Assembly: GCF_000003605.2 (NCBI RefSeq)
Contig: NW_003147778.1
Location: 166,368 to 186,500, forward strand
Source of the DNA: Saccoglossus kowalevskii
Taxonomy: Eukaryota; Hemichordata; Enteropneusta; Harrimaniidae
Direction of reading: 5' to 3'
Length of the DNA stretch: 20,133 nt
Shown: positions 17,905 to 20,133 of the stretch, one piece after another
Position numbering within the stretch: the stretch's first letter is position 1
Layout of the letters: the number at the start of each line of letters is the position of its first letter
Program-made: the position numbers and the translations under genes
Notes under the pieces: model-generated
Databases searched by the model: none
The model's input: the letters and a program-made list of their open reading frames with translations, nothing else
Told to the model about the DNA's origin: nothing

Positions 17905-18160
17905 TCAGATCCTGGACCATGGATATCGCATCTGCTTCAGTCTCATATGATTAGAGACAGTCGTCTACATAGAAATTCTTGCGAACTGTGTTGACAACAT
18001 CAGATTTGAACATTTCATTATTATCTATAGCAGTTCGTCGTAAAGCTGTGTTTGAGCAGCAAGGTGATGATATGGCACCAAACAAATGAACTGCCATCCT
18101 ATACACCTCCGGGTTACGACTTAAATCACCATCCGGCCACCAATAGAATCTAAGACAGTC
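17905..18160 (-). pseudogene. BEL/Pao reverse transcriptase, palm fragment
   Basis: The recognisable part starts at [13 protein letters not shown] and continues with [16 protein letters not shown] and the catalytic motif [12 protein letters not shown], the usual BEL/Pao form, holds two of the three metal-binding aspartates; the first lies upstream and is missing. TAA at 17951-17953 falls directly after the motif, after which the same frame continues with a family-like acidic helix until it is lost near 17905, where a short deletion appears to shift the frame. Confidence 0.92.
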
Positions 18161-19868
18161 CATATAATAACATACAAATGAGTCGACACTTTTTTGTTTC
18201 CAAATCATGCATATAATCGACCTTTCCGTTCACGCCCCCGGGGTCTCATTCTTCTGTTGCCAGACCGACACATTAACTACCCAGGGTAAACCGTACTGAT
18301 GAGATTCCTAGTACGCCAGCTTTGTTGGCAACTAATACTGCAATTAAACTGCAATCAATTGTACAGAGCGATTGCCATGGTGAATAAAGAAATATCTCGT
18401 CGCGGCGCGCCGTCTTCGATACAGAACCCATAGAGAGGTATACAACACGTGTAAAATACATATTCTTTCTTTGAAAGAAATTCTTACACATGCTGATCGG
18501 CGACTACTCTCTAACATATGTTTCAGTATACATGAATAGAGCGGGATGGGATGAGGTGGCTGAACAACATTCTGAGTTGCACTGTTACGGGTAAAACCAG
18601 TCTACCTGCCCCGCCAGTGGATAATTGGAGCTGCCTAAATATTCTGAGATGTGCATCAAAATTGCATTTAAAATAGAAGTATTTTTTAAAGGAACTGCGA
18701 TCCCGACTGTGATCTGGTTCGCGGCAATGGCTGATTTAGACCTTAGTCATAATTCTGGGTTTGAATTGAGGAGGTGTGTCATATTTTAATGAACTTTGCT
18801 TATAAGGGGATGTAGTAGTAGATGGTTACCATTAGGGTGAATATTTTATCTCTATTTGTTGTTTCAAAAATATTACTAAATTAGTAGTGTGTTCACACTG
18901 TACAAATGTATTTAGGAACAAATTGTATGACAATATGCCAAAACACTGTGCATTTTTTTAAACGATTTCCATGCTTGTAGTTGTCCCGAATTCTGGTGAA
19001 TCTACTTATAATTGTTGTGAGTAACTATTCTATTCAAGCTCGCGAAAATATGAACGCACTGATCGGTACGCCCTATTCGCCCGACGTGTGCATAATCATG
19101 TTTGATAACTATTCCTGTGCGATCAAACACTGTCTACAATATATCATAAATGCCTTTATTGTTAATAATACACGTTCAAGGACGGCTATAAAACATAAAA
19201 CACGATCATTCCATTTCTGAGTCAACCTTATGTTTCATAAATATGACTCAGATCTGAATCTTTTTTTATTAAAGCACCTTTATATGTAGCGTACTATGTG
19301 ATGTCTCCAACATGTTCTGTTAGTTGTACATTATGACTGTTGCAGTACTCTACAAGCCCTCGAATTGTGATAGAAGGGATATAAACACGCTACAACTACT
19401 CACTTGGGAAATTAAACTGTGATGGTCCACGGGGTTTAGATTGTCTATGCACTTACGTGTAACTCATTGGACACCCCTAGCGCGATCCGGTCTCTGTACG
19501 TGGGGATCCCCTTCAAATCCAGGCACTCGTCAGCACATCTAGTGTACAATAACAGTTTATATTATGCAAACCCCAGTAAATATAAGAAATTAAGCATAAT
19601 ACGGTTATACATACACAGTTTTCTAAACAAAGTCGTGTATTGGCAAATCTGCTTCGACGTTCATACGACAGCGATTTTATGAGAAGGACATGCCTCTGAT
19701 AATGTAATTGTTTACAGCACTGCAATTCACCAGTAGACGACATAATGGAAGCTAATTTATAAAATAACAGTTGCATAAAAACACTTGTAATATCATCAGT
19801 GACAGACAAACTGTAACACACATCACACTAGACTAAAAAACTCCCAAAATACGCTATGCACAATCTTA
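18161..19868. other. No recognisable gene
   Basis: Sequence beyond the BEL/Pao truncation point. It holds a small CpG-dense patch around 18398-18419 with an 8-bp palindrome GGCGCGCC (18404-18411), and an inverted repeat TTTCTTT-G-AAAGAAA near 18466-18480. Open frames of 70-100 codons (18273-18491 minus, 18981-19220 plus, 19513-19821 minus) have no motif I recognise. The missing 5' part of the retrotransposon is not found here. Confidence 0.55.
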
Positions 19869-19994
19869 ATTTCTATGATGATACGTTACACAATACAAAT
19901 TTAGCTGAAATAGTAATATGTAACGTGTTACGCAATACATGCATTGGTGGTATAGTAACACGTAACGTATTACGTAAAATACGCTTATATACCG
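19869..19994 (+). repeat. 42-bp tandem repeat, three units, palindromic cores
   Basis: Units start at 19869, 19911 and 19953. The second and third begin TAGTAAYAYGTAACGTRTTACG. GTTACRCAATAC is at 19885-19896 and 19927-19938, exactly 42 bp apart. Each later unit has a self-complementary core: GTAAC-GT-GTTAC (19920-19931) and ACGTAA-CGTA-TTACGT (19960-19975). The first unit is more diverged. No gene adjoins it. Confidence 0.8.
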
Positions 19995-20133
19995 TGCTAT
20001 GTTGAATCACGAAAAGGGTAAGAAATGTAGTTCATGTTTAATTGGCACTGCCAAGTTTATTGTATGTACAAATCCCCATAACACTGCAAATCTACGTGTA
20101 TTTTGGAATAAAACCTACTCAGATCACCGTTTT

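Larger units (their letters stand above)
14399..18160 (-). mobile_element. pol: BEL/Pao LTR retrotransposon, 5'-truncated and inactive
   Basis: Domain order on the minus strand is reverse transcriptase palm, connection, RNase H, integrase zinc-binding domain, integrase core and C-terminal domain, which is the BEL/Pao order. Gag, protease and the first half of the reverse transcriptase are missing: homology starts abruptly near 18160 and the sequence to the right is unrelated. Disabling changes include in-frame TAA 17951-17953 and TGA 15249-15251, frame changes near 17905, 17155, 16620, 16510-16560, 14735 and 14600, and an 859-bp LTR inserted at 15571-16429. No 5' LTR is present in the window, so insertion age cannot be estimated from LTR divergence. 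Confidence 0.95.

Noticed and set aside
18398-18419. CpG-dense patch with GGCGCGCC as a CpG-island promoter
   Set aside because: It is only about 22 bases long, with no initiator, no flanking CpG enrichment and no gene start beside it.
18981-19220. Signal-peptide-like ORF on the plus strand
   Set aside because: The frame lacks an ATG at its hydrophobic start and has no recognisable mature domain.
1-20133. tRNA genes or tRNA-headed SINEs
   Set aside because: I looked for GGTTCGAATCC-type B boxes paired with A boxes on both strands and found none; a tRNAscan-SE run would be decisive.

Overview
The window looks like AT-rich nuclear DNA from an invertebrate animal. There are no bacterial operons, tRNA genes or intact long genes. 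What can be recognised is a set of decayed animal sequences: a BEL/Pao retrotransposon, a Crypton-type tyrosine recombinase element, a clan-2 cytochrome P450 pseudogene and a piece of 5S rRNA. The 5S-like piece carries GTTAAGC rather than the vertebrate GCTAAGC. That, and the mix of element families, suggests a marine invertebrate (for example a hemichordate, cephalochordate, echinoderm or mollusc), but the sequence does not fix the species.

Layout. Positions 1-5140 hold no recognisable gene; they contain TA microsatellites and, at 3820-3860, a hairpin directly joined to a very regular G-quadruplex motif. Positions 5142-5187 are a polypyrimidine tract. Positions 5433-6716 hold two blocks of a tandem repeat with a 177-bp monomer arranged as an A-B dimer, separated by about 475 bp that include a 5S rRNA-derived sequence on the minus strand. 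The second block ends exactly where an intronless, frameshifted P450 fragment starts (6718-7450, plus strand). Positions 8815-10138 (minus) are a broken Crypton-like tyrosine recombinase gene with an intron-like 176-bp segment. Positions 11197-11596 are an unidentified decayed coding stretch. Positions 11817-11895 hold two CTCF-like sites. Two small open frames (11972-12232 plus; 12716-13045 minus) are uncertain candidates.

Positions 14399-18160 (minus) are a 5'-truncated BEL/Pao element running reverse transcriptase, RNase H, integrase and C-terminal domain, with several stops and frameshifts. An 859-bp solo LTR of a different element (15571-16429) has landed inside its integrase region, with a 5-bp target duplication. 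The right end has a three-unit 42-bp tandem repeat with palindromic cores (19869-19994).

The genes do not form a working pathway. The window is best read as a graveyard of mobile elements and pseudogenes, possibly inside a large intron or between genes. I found no clearly functional novel system. The strongest unusual signals are the 177-bp A-B repeat with the 5S-derived insert and P450 junction, the nested solo LTR with repeated U3, and the Crypton remnant.
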